DNA of 64,000 nucleotides from Kitasatospora gansuensis (lineage in GTDB: Bacteria > Actinomycetota > Actinomycetes > Streptomycetales > Streptomycetaceae), in assembly GCF_014203705.1 (NCBI RefSeq), contig NZ_JACHJR010000001.1, positions 1-64,000 on the forward strand, given 5' to 3'. Made by a program: the position numbers and the translations under genes. Position 1 is the stretch's first letter. The number at the start of each line of letters is the position of its first letter. A model generated the notes under the pieces. The model was not told the origin of the DNA. It did not search any database and worked only from the letters and a program-made list of their open reading frames with translations. Shown here one piece after another: positions 47,756 to 55,733 of the stretch.

Positions 47756-49417
47756 ATGTCGCGATTCAACGTCCGCAAGGCCCGGCCGGCCGCCGCCTCG
47801 CCCGTGTCCACCACCGGGCAGCGCACCGTCAACCACCAGGGCGGCACCGGGTTCCTCCGCGACGAGAAGTCCGAACTCTTCCTGCTCGCGGTCGCCAACA
47901 CTGTCGGCCAGGACACCTTCTACGAGAACGGCGGCGACCGCGACGACCGCTACACCGCGCTGGTCCGCCAACTCGCCGTCCAGGACCCGGAGTGGACCCT
48001 CGGCCTGCTCCGCTGGCTGCGGTACGGTGCGCAGCTGCGCACCGCCGCGCTGGTCGGCGCCGCCGAGTTCACCCGGGCCCGGCTCGACGCCCAACTGCCC
48101 GGCCTCTCCCGCCAGGTGGTCGACGCCGTCCTGCAACGCCCGGACGAGCCAGGCGAGTTGCTCGCATACTGGACCTCCAAGTACGGCCGGGCCCTGCCCA
48201 AGCCGGTGAAGCGCGGCGTCGCGGACGCCGTCCGGCGGCTCTACAACGGCCGGGCACTGCTCAAGTACGACACCGCCTCCAAGGGCTACCGCTTCGGCGA
48301 CGTCCTGGAGTTGACCCACCCCTCGCCCGACCCGGCCAAGCCGTGGCAGGGCGAGCTGTTCGCGTACGCGCTGGACCGGCGGCACCACCCGGAAGCCGCC
48401 GTCCCGCCCGCCTCCGACCGGCTGCTCACCGCTCACCACGCGCTGCTGGCCACTCCGGTGGCCGAGCGGCGGGCCCTGGTGACCGGCCCAGGTGGCGCGG
48501 AGCGGCTGGCGGCGGCCGGAATGACCTGGGAGGCGCTGGCGGGCTGGCTGCAAGGGCCGTTGGACGCGGCCGTCTGGGAGGCCGTCATCCCGTCGATGGG
48601 CCCAATGGCGCTGGTGCGCAACCTGCGCAACTTCGACCAGGCGGGCGTCAGCGACGAGGTCGCCGCCGAGGTGGCACGACGGATCAGCGACCGGGGCGAG
48701 GTGGCGCGCTCGCGCCAGTTCCCGTTCCGCTACTGGGCGGCGTACAAGCACGTACCGTCGCTGCGCTGGGGCCAGGCCCTGGAGCGGGCGCTCGCGCTGT
48801 CGCTCGGCAACGTGCCCGCGCTGCCCGGCCGGACGCTGATCCTGGTCGACCGCTCACCGTCGATGTTCCCCGGCTACGGCTACTCCACCCGCAACAGCTC
48901 GGACATCCCGCTCGCCGAGCAGGCCGCCGTCTTCGGCGCCGCGCTCGCGCAGCGGGCCGAGTCGCCGACGCTGGTCCAGTTCGGCATGCGCAGCGAGGTC
49001 GTCGCCGTACCCCGGGGCGGCAGCGTGCTGCGCCTGATCGAGGCGTTCGGCCAGATCGACGGCACCGACATCCCGTCAGCCGTGAAGCAGCACTACGCCG
49101 GACACCACCGGGTGGTCATCGTGACGGACGAACAGACCCGAGCGGGCTGGCTCCCCTCCAACTGCCACGGCCACTGGGGCGGCATGCCCGAAACCCTCAT
49201 CGACGACCTGATCCCGGCCACCGTCCCCGTCTACATGTGGAACATGGCCGGCTACCGAGCAGGCGCCACCACCACCGGCAGCGCCAACCGCCACGCCTTC
49301 GGCGGCCTCACCGACGCCGCCTTCCGACTGATCCCCCTCCTGGAAGCGGGCATCGAAACCGGCTGGCCCTGGGAGCACGACCGGCCCCTGGCCGGGTCGG
49401 TCAGGAGCCCATGGTGA
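47756..49417 (+). CDS. rsr: Ro60/TROVE-domain RNA-binding protein (Rsr)
   Basis: 553 residues. The N-terminal TROVE HEAT-like ring reads 'NHQGGTGFLRDEKSELFLLA', 'GLLRWLRYGAQLRTAALVGA', 'SKYGRALPKPVKRGVADAVR' and 'WEAVIPSMGPMALVRNLRNF'. A C-terminal von Willebrand A domain follows, with the MIDAS residues D365-R-S-P-S and 'HHRVVIVTDEQTRAG'. Ro60 rings bind Y RNAs on the outside and misfolded RNA ends in the hole, and partner with exoribonucleases in bacteria. GGGGG lies seven bases before the ATG. Three Y-RNA-like units sit immediately upstream. Its 3' end overlaps the convergent CapA-like gene by 17 bases. No RtcB/RtcA repair gene is adjacent. Confidence 0.93.
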   Translation: MSRFNVRKARPAAASPVSTTGQRTVNHQGGTGFLRDEKSELFLLAVANTVGQDTFYENGGDRDDRYTALVRQLAVQDPEWTLGLLRWLRYGAQLRTAALVGAAEFTRARLDAQLPGLSRQVVDAVLQRPDEPGELLAYWTSKYGRALPKPVKRGVADAVRRLYNGRALLKYDTASKGYRFGDVLELTHPSPDPAKPWQGELFAYALDRRHHPEAAVPPASDRLLTAHHALLATPVAERRALVTGPGGAERLAAAGMTWEALAGWLQGPLDAAVWEAVIPSMGPMALVRNLRNFDQAGVSDEVAAEVARRISDRGEVARSRQFPFRYWAAYKHVPSLRWGQALERALALSLGNVPALPGRTLILVDRSPSMFPGYGYSTRNSSDIPLAEQAAVFGAALAQRAESPTLVQFGMRSEVVAVPRGGSVLRLIEAFGQIDGTDIPSAVKQHYAGHHRVVIVTDEQTRAGWLPSNCHGHWGGMPETLIDDLIPATVPVYMWNMAGYRAGATTTGSANRHAFGGLTDAAFRLIPLLEAGIETGWPWEHDRPLAGSVRSPW

Positions 49418-50600
49418 GCCCGGCGGCGGCACCGGAGCGGCTGAGCACGACGGCGCGGATGTGCTCCAGGGCCTTGGCCCAGGCGGCGTTGCCGGGGTTG
49501 CGGCGGAGTGCTTCGTTCAGGTTGAGCACCCGGTAGGGGGTGCCCAGGTCCATCAGTTGGGGGATGAACTCCGCCTTGCTGACGGTCCAGGGCTGGTTCG
49601 GTCCGCTCGGCGGGGTGAAGGCGAAGCGGGCGATCGAGCTCTGGTTGCCGCGGGGGTCGAGGGCGCCGGAGTGGTTGTACATGTCGCCGGCGATCTGGTC
49701 GCCCATGCCGTAGACCACCCAGGTGCCGTTCACCTGTTCGTAGGCCTGCGGGATGTGAGCGTGGGTGCCGAGGATCAGGTCGATGTCGCGGCGGCCGCCG
49801 GTCTGTGCCGCGGTCAACTCCTTGGCCAGGGTGAGCTGCTGCTCGTTCGGCTCGTCCTGCCATTCGGTGCCCCAGTGCACGCTGACCACCACGATGTCGG
49901 CGCCGGCCCGGCGGGCGGCGCGGGCGTCGGCCAGGATCCGGTCGCGGTCGATCAGGTTGACCGCCCAGGGCTGGCCCGCGGGCAGCGGGATGCCGTTGGT
50001 GTCGTAGCTGTACGCGAGCTGGGCGACCGCCGCGCCGCCGGCCGTCAGCAGGGCGGGGCGGGCGGCCTCGGCCTCGGTGCGGGCCGAACCGGTGTGCTGG
50101 AGGCCGACCGCGTCCATCGCAGCGAGGGTGCGGCCGATGCCGGCGGAGCCCGCGTCGAGGGTGTGGTTGGAGGCGGTCGAGCAGGAGTCGTAGCCGGTGT
50201 CCCGGAGGGCCCGGGCCACCTCGGGCGGTGACTTGAAGGTGGGGTAGCCGGTGAACGGGCCGCCTTCGGCGCCGTAGACGGTCTCCATGTGACAGATCGC
50301 CAGATCGGCATCGGCGACCACCGGCTTGATCCCGGCCAGCATCTTCCCGAAGTCGTACCCGGTGCCGCCGGCGTCCGCCTGGGCCTGCCGGATGATCTCG
50401 GTGTGCGGCAGGACGTCCCCGGAGGCGACCAGCGTGAACGGCCGCGGTCCGGTGGGGCTCGGGCTGGGGACCGGGCTCGGCTGCAGGCTCGCTGCGGCCA
50501 CCGGCGCGGCGGACGGCTGCGGGACGGGCGCGGAGCAGGCCGCCGCGGCGACCAGCAGGGCGGCGGTCGGCAGCACGGCCGTTCGGCGGGGAAGGCGCAT
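49401..50600 (-). CDS. CapA-family secreted lipoprotein (metallophosphatase-like)
   Basis: 399 residues. 'AVLPTAALLVAAAACSAPVP' is a lipoprotein signal with Cys near residue 22, then a Pro/Ser linker. The CapA/PGA-synthesis fold reads 'FTLVASGDVLPHTEIIRQAQ', 'DADLAICHMETVYGAEGGPF', 'GYDSCSTASNHTLDAGSAGI', 'IVVVSVHWGTEWQDEPNEQQ' and 'DLILGTHAHIPQAYEQVNGT'. The D-x-x, N-H and H-x-H metal sites are present. CapA proteins act in poly-gamma-glutamate or cell-wall polymer processes; a stand-alone copy is likely a phosphodiesterase-type envelope enzyme. Convergent with rsr. Confidence 0.9.
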   Translation of the reverse strand: MRLPRRTAVLPTAALLVAAAACSAPVPQPSAAPVAAASLQPSPVPSPSPTGPRPFTLVASGDVLPHTEIIRQAQADAGGTGYDFGKMLAGIKPVVADADLAICHMETVYGAEGGPFTGYPTFKSPPEVARALRDTGYDSCSTASNHTLDAGSAGIGRTLAAMDAVGLQHTGSARTEAEAARPALLTAGGAAVAQLAYSYDTNGIPLPAGQPWAVNLIDRDRILADARAARRAGADIVVVSVHWGTEWQDEPNEQQLTLAKELTAAQTGGRRDIDLILGTHAHIPQAYEQVNGTWVVYGMGDQIAGDMYNHSGALDPRGNQSSIARFAFTPPSGPNQPWTVSKAEFIPQLMDLGTPYRVLNLNEALRRNPGNAAWAKALEHIRAVVLSRSGAAAGLTMGS

Positions 50601-50711
50601 CGTCAGCTCGTCTCGTGGTCGGTACATCCGACTATGAGACGGCAACCGGCGCGAGACACGGAGCCGCGCCCCAGCACCACCCGAAGGGCCGAATGCCCGG
50701 CACAGCCGCAG

Positions 50712-51479
50712 TCAGACGGTCACCCCGACCGCGTACCCCACCACCGCCACCAGCCCGGCGCAGATCACCGCGCACAGGACCCACCCCAGCGGACGCCGAC
50801 CCGGCTGCCCGTAGATCCAGAACTGCCGTTCCGCCACCGTCCGTTGAGGCGGAGCAGCCGGCTCCTCCTCGGCCACCGGCGCCCCCGCCAGCCGACGCAG
50901 CCGAGCAGCCACCGCCTCGGTCCGCTCCACGCTCAGCCCGGGCGGCTCGTCCAGCAACTCCAGCACCAGTTCACCGAGTTCCCCCAGCGAACCGGGCAGC
51001 GGCGGGGAGCCGAGCAGCTCGTGCAGGGTGCTCCCCAGCGCCCGCAGATCCGACACCGGTGCCGGATGGACCGTCCCGAAGCCGAGGATCTTCACCGTGC
51101 CGTCCCCGGTGAGCAGCAGCCGGTCCGGCTCGATCCCGCCGTGCGCCGTCCCCGCCCGGTGCGCGAACGCCAGCGCCTCCGCCAGCTGCGCACCGAAGTC
51201 GGCCACCGTGGCCGCCGGGTACCAGCCGTCCAGCAGGTGGTCGCCCAGGGTGTATCCGTCCAGGAACTCCATGACCAGGAACGGCGTCCCGTCGTGCTCC
51301 CCCACCTCGTGCACCTCGACGATCCCCGGATGCCGCAACCGAGCGGCCGGCCCCGGGACACCGGTCGGCGTCTTCACCGCCACCGGCCGCCCCGACACGG
51401 TGTCCTCCGCGATCCAGATCCCCGGCACCCGCTCGGCATCGATCCGATACCGGCCACCGATCACACTGCCGATCTCCAC
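50712..51479 (-). CDS. Protein-kinase-like protein lacking catalytic residues (pseudokinase)
   Basis: 255 residues from the GTG at 51479. The fold is a Ser/Thr kinase: 'VIGGRYRIDAERVPGIWIAE', the VAVKTP Lys, 'IVEVHEVGEHDGTPFLVMEF', 'QLAEALAFAHRAGTAHGGIE'. The HRDLKPxN loop is HGGIEPDR here, so the catalytic Asp is gone, and DFG is GFG, so the metal Asp is gone. The ATP Gly loop is also degenerate. It ends in a single helix (GWVLCAVICAGLVAVVGYAV) close to the C-terminus. Likely a membrane-tethered regulatory or scaffold protein, not an active kinase. Confidence 0.82.
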   Translation of the reverse strand: MEIGSVIGGRYRIDAERVPGIWIAEDTVSGRPVAVKTPTGVPGPAARLRHPGIVEVHEVGEHDGTPFLVMEFLDGYTLGDHLLDGWYPAATVADFGAQLAEALAFAHRAGTAHGGIEPDRLLLTGDGTVKILGFGTVHPAPVSDLRALGSTLHELLGSPPLPGSLGELGELVLELLDEPPGLSVERTEAVAARLRRLAGAPVAEEEPAAPPQRTVAERQFWIYGQPGRRPLGWVLCAVICAGLVAVVGYAVGVTV

Positions 51480-51532
51480 GCCGCCCCCAGCCCCTTCGGC
51501 CCCGTCACTTCGAACGTCCACTCGCGCTGCGG

Positions 51533-51886
51533 TCAGACGGGCTGCCACAGCTCGACCCGGTTGCCCTCGGGATCGGTGACCCAGCCGAATCGGCCGACGC
51601 CCTCCATGTCCTGGGTCTCCTCGGCCACGTCCGCGCCCTTGGCGCGCAGTTGCGCGAGCATCGCCGCCAGGTCGCGGACCCGGAAGTTGAGCATGGTCTG
51701 CTGGGCGCGGGACCCGAAGTAGTCGGTCTCGGACTCGAAGGTCGCGAACACCGTCCGCCCGGCTTCCTGGCGCCAGAGGCCGTACTCGTCGGCGTCCAGA
51801 CCCAGGCAGTCGCGGTACCACGCGCTCAGGGCCGCCGGGTCTGCGGCCCGCAGGAAATATCCACCGATGCCAAGCACACGTTCCAT
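51533..51886 (-). CDS. VOC/glyoxalase-fold protein
   Basis: 117 residues. 'GIGGYFLRAADPAALSAWYR' and 'DCLGLDADEYGLWRQEAGRT' are the first beta-alpha-beta module. 'QQTMLNFRVRDLAAMLAQLR', AKGADVAEE and 'GRFGWVTDPEGNRVELWQP' complete the second, ending with the metal Glu. Small VOC proteins act as dioxygenases, isomerases or resistance binders; which is not evident. It lies 53 bases upstream of the pseudokinase on the same strand. Confidence 0.9.
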   Translation of the reverse strand: MERVLGIGGYFLRAADPAALSAWYRDCLGLDADEYGLWRQEAGRTVFATFESETDYFGSRAQQTMLNFRVRDLAAMLAQLRAKGADVAEETQDMEGVGRFGWVTDPEGNRVELWQPV

Positions 51887-52038
51887 GCCGCCATCCTGCC
51901 AGGGCCGGGATCGGGCGGCCGGGCACCACACCATCACCCCTCAGCCGCAGGGTCCGGTCCCCCATCTGGACGGCGCCGACGGCGGTGCGGTGGCGCCGGT
52001 ACCATCGGCGCTTCTGAACGATCTACGGAGGTCAGCCC

Positions 52039-52383
52039 ATGATCCAGCGGTTCGGCGCGGGCAAGCGCATGAGCGAAGCCGTGGTGCACAACGGCACGGT
52101 GTACCTGGCCGGCCAGGTGGCCGACGACATCGCCCTGAACGTCGAGGGGCAGACGAAGGCGGTGCTGGCCGGCATCGACCGGCTGCTGGCCGAGGCCGGC
52201 AGCGACAAGAGCAAGGTGCTCCGCGCGGAGATCTTCCTCGCGGACATCAAGGACTTCGACGCCATGAACCTGGCATGGGACGCCTGGGTGCCCGCCGACG
52301 CCGCTCCCGCGCGGGCGACCGTGCAGGCTCCGCTGTACCGCCCCGAGGTGCTGGTCGAGATCCTCGTGACGGCCGCGCTCTGA
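52039..52383 (+). CDS. RidA/YjgF-family protein
   Basis: 114 residues. 'SEAVVHNGTVYLAGQVADDI', 'QTKAVLAGIDRLLAEAGSDK', 'VLRAEIFLADIKDFDAMNLA' and 'ARATVQAPLYRPEVLVEILV' give the RidA trimer fold. The Arg of 'P-A-R-A-T-V' that binds the imine carboxylate is present. It should hydrolyse reactive enamine/imine intermediates in the cytosol. ACGGAGGT before the ATG is a strong ribosome site. Confidence 0.92.
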   Translation: MIQRFGAGKRMSEAVVHNGTVYLAGQVADDIALNVEGQTKAVLAGIDRLLAEAGSDKSKVLRAEIFLADIKDFDAMNLAWDAWVPADAAPARATVQAPLYRPEVLVEILVTAAL

Positions 52384-52408
52384 GCCCGTTAGGGGTCGCC
52401 TTCGACGC

Positions 52409-52436
52409 CAGGGCCGACCGCGGACGGTCGGCCCTG
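52409..52436. terminator. Bidirectional hairpin between ridA-like and repeat-protein genes
   Basis: CAGGGCCGACCG (52409-52420), a four-base loop CGGA, and the exact complement (52425-52436): a 12-bp perfect stem between two convergent genes. Confidence 0.85.
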
Positions 52437-52449
52437 GTACCCGCTCGCC

Positions 52450-53160
52450 TCAGCTGCCCAACGGCCGGAACGCGGACCTGACGTCGTCGATCGCCCAACC
52501 ATGCCCTGGCATGCACTTCAGCGCACGGTCGGCGGAATTCCCCGCGTTCGTACCGGTGTTGAAGTTGAGGTTCGGGGTGTTCGGCAGCACGCCCATGTAG
52601 TACTGGCCCTGCGTCGTCCACACGCACTGGTGCAGGTTGAGGAACCGGCTGCCCGCCAGGTCGAAGGACTTCACCCCCGAGTTGGCCAGGTTCAGCCGCC
52701 AACTGACGTCGCCCGGAGAACATTTCAGTACCGTGTCCGCCGTGTTCGAGACGTTGCTGCCGGTGTTGAAGTTGAGGTTCGGGGTGTTCGGCAGCACTGC
52801 GGTGTAGTGCTGACCACCTGCAACGTAGACGCACTGGTGCAGATTCAGGTACCGACCCGCCGTCAGGTCGAAGGGCTTCACCGCCGAGTTCGCCGGAGCC
52901 AACGACCACCCTCCGCCGCCCGGCCCGCACGAGAGCACGGTGTCCGCCGAATCGGCCACCCTGGTACCGGTGTTGGTGCTGCTGTCGGCCGTGTTCGGCA
53001 GCACGTTCGTGTAGTGCTGGCCACCGCCGACGTACACACACTGATGCAGATTCAGGTAGCGCTGAGCGATTCGCGGCACCGCGGCCGTGGCTGTGGATCC
53101 CGCCACGGTGAGCACGAAGGCCGACACAACAGCTGCTGCGACAACGGGAATTCTGCGCAT
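52450..53160 (-). CDS. Secreted protein with three LNLHQC repeats
   Basis: 236 residues. Signal peptide 'IPVVAAAVVSAFVLTVAGST' with ATAA. The mature part is three repeats of about 69 residues: 'RYLNLHQCVYVGGGQHYTNV', 'RYLNLHQCVYVAGGQHYTAV' and 'RFLNLHQCVWTTQGQYYMGV'. Each is followed by LPNT, an Asn/Thr-rich turn ('NLNFNTG'), 'ADTVL.C.PG' and a W-containing strand ('GWSLAPANSAVKPFDL'). Each repeat has two cysteines (LHQC and L.C.PG), probably one disulphide each, suggesting a beta-trefoil-like or three-bladed structure. No known family is recognised. AGGAGGAG precedes the ATG. Confidence 0.8.
   Translation of the reverse strand: MRRIPVVAAAVVSAFVLTVAGSTATAAVPRIAQRYLNLHQCVYVGGGQHYTNVLPNTADSSTNTGTRVADSADTVLSCGPGGGGWSLAPANSAVKPFDLTAGRYLNLHQCVYVAGGQHYTAVLPNTPNLNFNTGSNVSNTADTVLKCSPGDVSWRLNLANSGVKSFDLAGSRFLNLHQCVWTTQGQYYMGVLPNTPNLNFNTGTNAGNSADRALKCMPGHGWAIDDVRSAFRPLGS
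52553..52797 (-). repeat. Identical 38-base coding repeats
   Basis: The same 38 bases occur at 52553-52590 and 52760-52797, exactly 207 bases (69 codons) apart, encoding LPNTPNLNFNTG. A diverged third copy lies near 52960-53010. Identity at DNA level points to recent internal duplication of the repeat unit. Confidence 0.85.
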
Positions 53161-53306
53161 GGCACTCCTCCTGAGCCGAGGCCGACCACTCGGCCTGACT
53201 GGAAGTCAAGCTAGTGGTTCGCATACGTCAGCAGTCGACCCGCACGGCCGGACCACCCGTACGGCCCAACTCCCCAGCCAATACGACGAGATGTCTCATC
53301 GCTCGC

Positions 53307-53954
53307 CTACGGCTGGGGTGCGTAGCCGATCACGAACGTCGCCGTGCGCAGCACCTCCGCCGTGAGCCGGACGCCCGTCAGCCGCTCGCCGAGGGCGAAC
53401 GCCGCAGGGATGTGCAGGCGGTAGTCCCGGTCGTCGCTCTCCCGCAGGTCGAACCCGCAGGCCGCCAGCAACGTCGCGACCTCGGGGTCGGCGGCATCCG
53501 GACCGTCCCGGTGAGCGGCGAACAGCGGCTCGAAGTGCAGTCGGGTGCGGCCGCCCTCCTGCCAGTAGAAGTGGTCCACCGCGTTGATGTTGCGGTAGTG
53601 CGCGACCAGCCGGGTGCCCTCGCTCAGCGCGGCCATCACCTCCCGGGTGATGCCGAGGTTGCCGTACTGCTCGACGACGACGGCCCAGCCGTCCAGCTCG
53701 GTGACGCCGACGGCCACCAGGTCCTCGTCGAGCTCAGCGAGCGCCGGGTCGGCGCCGTCCGCACGGTCGTCGAACTCGTCGAAGGCCAGCAGCGCGTCGT
53801 CGACTCCGGTGACCGGCCGGCCCTGCACCGCACCCAGGCGACGCAGCAGCCCCTCAGCGGAGACTCCCTCGACCAAGGTCAGGCAGTAGGACTCGACCAG
53901 GCCGGGAAACTCCTCGCGGAACCAGATGTAGTCGGAGGCGTGCACGTCAGTCAT
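53307..53954 (-). CDS. DUF6461-family protein
   Basis: 215 residues. 'DYIWFREEFPGLVESYCLTL', 'VEGVSAEGLLRRLGAVQGRP', 'LDGWAVVVEQYGNLGITREV' and 'RLVAHYRNINAVDHFYWQEG' match, from memory, the DUF6461 family of Streptomyces. No catalytic motif is known. There is no ribosome site before the ATG at 53954, so the message may be leaderless. Cytosolic. Confidence 0.78.
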   Translation of the reverse strand: MTDVHASDYIWFREEFPGLVESYCLTLVEGVSAEGLLRRLGAVQGRPVTGVDDALLAFDEFDDRADGADPALAELDEDLVAVGVTELDGWAVVVEQYGNLGITREVMAALSEGTRLVAHYRNINAVDHFYWQEGGRTRLHFEPLFAAHRDGPDAADPEVATLLAACGFDLRESDDRDYRLHIPAAFALGERLTGVRLTAEVLRTATFVIGYAPQP

Positions 53955-54032
53955 GCTGGCGATGATCACACACACCTGTGACAGCGTCAGATCCGGGCCT
54001 GCGAGGCCCTGACGGTCGGTACCCTGCAGGAC

Positions 54033-54839
54033 ATGATCGAGTCATACACAGGTCTTGACGACGCCGGAGTCGCGATAGCCGCCGCACAGGCCGGCGCGGA
54101 CGTGGTGCGCGGCATGTACGGCCAACGCCTCCGCCGCTTCGACAAGGGTGCCGGGGACTTCGCCACCGCCGCCGACGTCGAGGCCGAGCGGACGATCCTC
54201 GGCGTCATCCGCGCCGCACGTCCCGAGGACGCGGTGCTCGGCGAGGAGGGCGGGCAGCAGGGTGTCACCGGGGCGGTGCGCCAGTGGCTGGTGGATCCCC
54301 TGTGCGGCACGCTGAACTACGCCGTCGGCAACATGCTGGTGGCCGTCAACGTGTCGCTGTGCGACGGCGCGGCAGCGGTGGCCGACCCGTTCAGCGGCGA
54401 GGTCTTCTTCACGGACGGCGTGACCGCCTGGGTGCGGCAGGACGGTACCGACACGCCGCTGGCGCCGACCTCCGCCACCCGGCTGGTGGACGTCAACCTC
54501 GATCCCCCGTTCCCGAGTGCACCCGGCTTCCGGGCCGTGGAACTGATGGGGCACCCCGGGTTCGTCGAACACTTCCGGCCGCGGGTCGTGTCCACCACGC
54601 TGGCCCTGGCCTGGGTCGCGGCCGGCAAGCGCGCCGCGTACGTCACCGACGGCGGCGACCTCTCCTCGAGCGTCCACTTCGCCGCCGGGATCGCACTCTG
54701 CCGGGCCGCCGGCTGCGTGGTAACCGGCATCGACAGCGCCCCGGTCGGACCGGCCGGCCGCGGACTCGTGGTGGCCGCCGACGCCGAGACCCACGGGCTG
54801 CTCATGTCGATGATCCACGGTCACTCGACCGTCGCCTGA
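54033..54839 (+). CDS. Inositol-monophosphatase-like protein with altered metal motif
   Basis: 268 residues. 'FDKGAGDFATAADVEAERTI' is the first IMPase element, 'PEDAVLGEEGGQQG' the GEE metal motif, and 'RQWLVDPLCGTLNYAVGNML' the central motif. There the usual D-P-(I/L)-D-G-T has Cys for the second metal Asp. The C-terminal W-D-x-A-G motif is replaced ('SSSVHFAAGIALCRAAGCVV'). Fold is clear but two metal ligands are missing, so phosphatase activity is doubtful. It is divergent from the DUF6461 gene by 78 bases. Confidence 0.82.
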   Translation: MIESYTGLDDAGVAIAAAQAGADVVRGMYGQRLRRFDKGAGDFATAADVEAERTILGVIRAARPEDAVLGEEGGQQGVTGAVRQWLVDPLCGTLNYAVGNMLVAVNVSLCDGAAAVADPFSGEVFFTDGVTAWVRQDGTDTPLAPTSATRLVDVNLDPPFPSAPGFRAVELMGHPGFVEHFRPRVVSTTLALAWVAAGKRAAYVTDGGDLSSSVHFAAGIALCRAAGCVVTGIDSAPVGPAGRGLVVAADAETHGLLMSMIHGHSTVA

Positions 54840-55132
54840 TCGGACGTCAGCTCACCCGCTCCGGATCATCGGCAGCGGCACACAGCGCTCCGAGGACGGT
54901 ACCGAGTACCACCGCAGCGCCGAAGCACCAGCCTGCCCACCAGCAGCCCGAGCGCCAGCACGAGTATCACCAACAGCTCCCGGACGGGTTCGGGCCGCTG
55001 CGCTGAAAATGACGGCGGTGCACAGGGCCCGTGCCGTGAAGGCCACCTGACAGCCGGTAGGGCTCACAACGGCACGGGGCCCGAAAACCTGTGGCCCTTG
55101 CGCAGGCCGTGCCACAGAATCAGGACCAACGA

Positions 55133-55203
55133 CCACCCGTAGCTCAGACCAGCAGAGCACCGGCAGATGACGGATGTCGCCGGTTCAAGTCCGGCCGGGT
55201 GGC
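55133..55203 (+). other. Degenerate tRNA-like sequence
   Basis: The acceptor strands CCACCCG (55133-55139) and CGGGTGG (55196-55202) pair perfectly. There is a D-stem GCTC/GAGC and a perfect T-arm (GCCGG-TTCAAGT-CCGGC). But the D-loop lacks the invariant GG, and the anticodon arm (CACCG...CGGATG) pairs only with a bulge and has an eight-base loop, so no anticodon can be assigned. It sits four bases before the tRNA-Trp-like gene. Probably a decayed tRNA or a structural tRNA mimic. Confidence 0.5.
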
Positions 55204-55207
55204 TCGT

Positions 55208-55283
55208 GCGGGTATAGCTCAGTCCGGTAGAGAGCAGCCGCCTCCAAAGCGGTGAGCCGGGGGTTCGATTCCCTCTACCCGTG
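55208..55283 (+). tRNA. tRNA-Trp-like (anticodon CCA)
   Basis: A cloverleaf of 76 bases. Acceptor GCGGGTA/TACCCGT (one G-T pair), D-stem GCTC/GAGC with an enlarged loop AGTCCGGTAGA, anticodon stem GCCGC/GCGGT with loop CTCCAAA (anticodon CCA at 55244-55246). T-stem GGGGG/CCCTC with loop TTCGATT, discriminator G, then CA. The large D-loop and G-T pairs are unusual, and the body differs from the housekeeping Streptomyces tRNA-Trp as I remember it (acceptor AGGGGCG). It may be a second, specialised or decaying tRNA-Trp. Confidence 0.75.
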
Positions 55284-55312
55284 CAGATTTTCCGGCCGTC
55301 AGGCTGATACCA

Positions 55313-55337
55313 GGCCCGTCCCGTTCCGGGGCGGGCC
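55313..55337 (+). terminator. Hairpin terminator after the tRNA
   Basis: GGCCCGTCCC (55313-55322) pairs with GGGGCGGGCC (55328-55337) over ten positions with one G-T pair and a five-base loop, followed by GTTT. It lies 30 bases after the tRNA. Confidence 0.7.
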
Positions 55338-55520
55338 GTTTGGTGTCCGCCTAACGCCGTCGGCCTTGAGCCGGCCAGAGCGCAGCGTCCACTCCCTCCC
55401 CGTCCGCGACGATCCGCCAAGCCGGTGCGGCTCTTCTCGACAGCAACCCGCCGCAGGCCTTGACGGACGAGATCTGACGTCGTGCCATGAGAGGACGCAC
55501 CGCGACGGGGGGATGACACG

Positions 55521-55733
55521 ATGGCGGCAGAGGGACACGACGGACCCAGTGGCGAGCCCGAGAGCCACAAGGAGGTCCCGCAGAGCAGCGGTCGGAAAAT
55601 CCCATCTGGCAATGACTTCGCCCATGTAGCTTGGATCGTCCTGGCTCTCATCGTCTTCGGGCTGATCTTGACCGCGGCATCCGGCGATTGCTCTGGTGCT
55701 AACTGCGGCAACACCGGGCCCTTGTGGCACTGA
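55521..55733 (+). CDS. Small single-helix membrane protein, 70 residues
   Basis: 'MAAEGHDGPSGEPESHKEVP' is a polar cytosolic start. 'FAHVAWIVLALIVFGLILTA' is one transmembrane helix, and a short outer tail has two cysteines (GDCSGANCGN) that can form a disulphide. A G-rich site lies about 10 bases before the ATG. No family is recognised. Confidence 0.55.
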   Translation: MAAEGHDGPSGEPESHKEVPQSSGRKIPSGNDFAHVAWIVLALIVFGLILTAASGDCSGANCGNTGPLWH

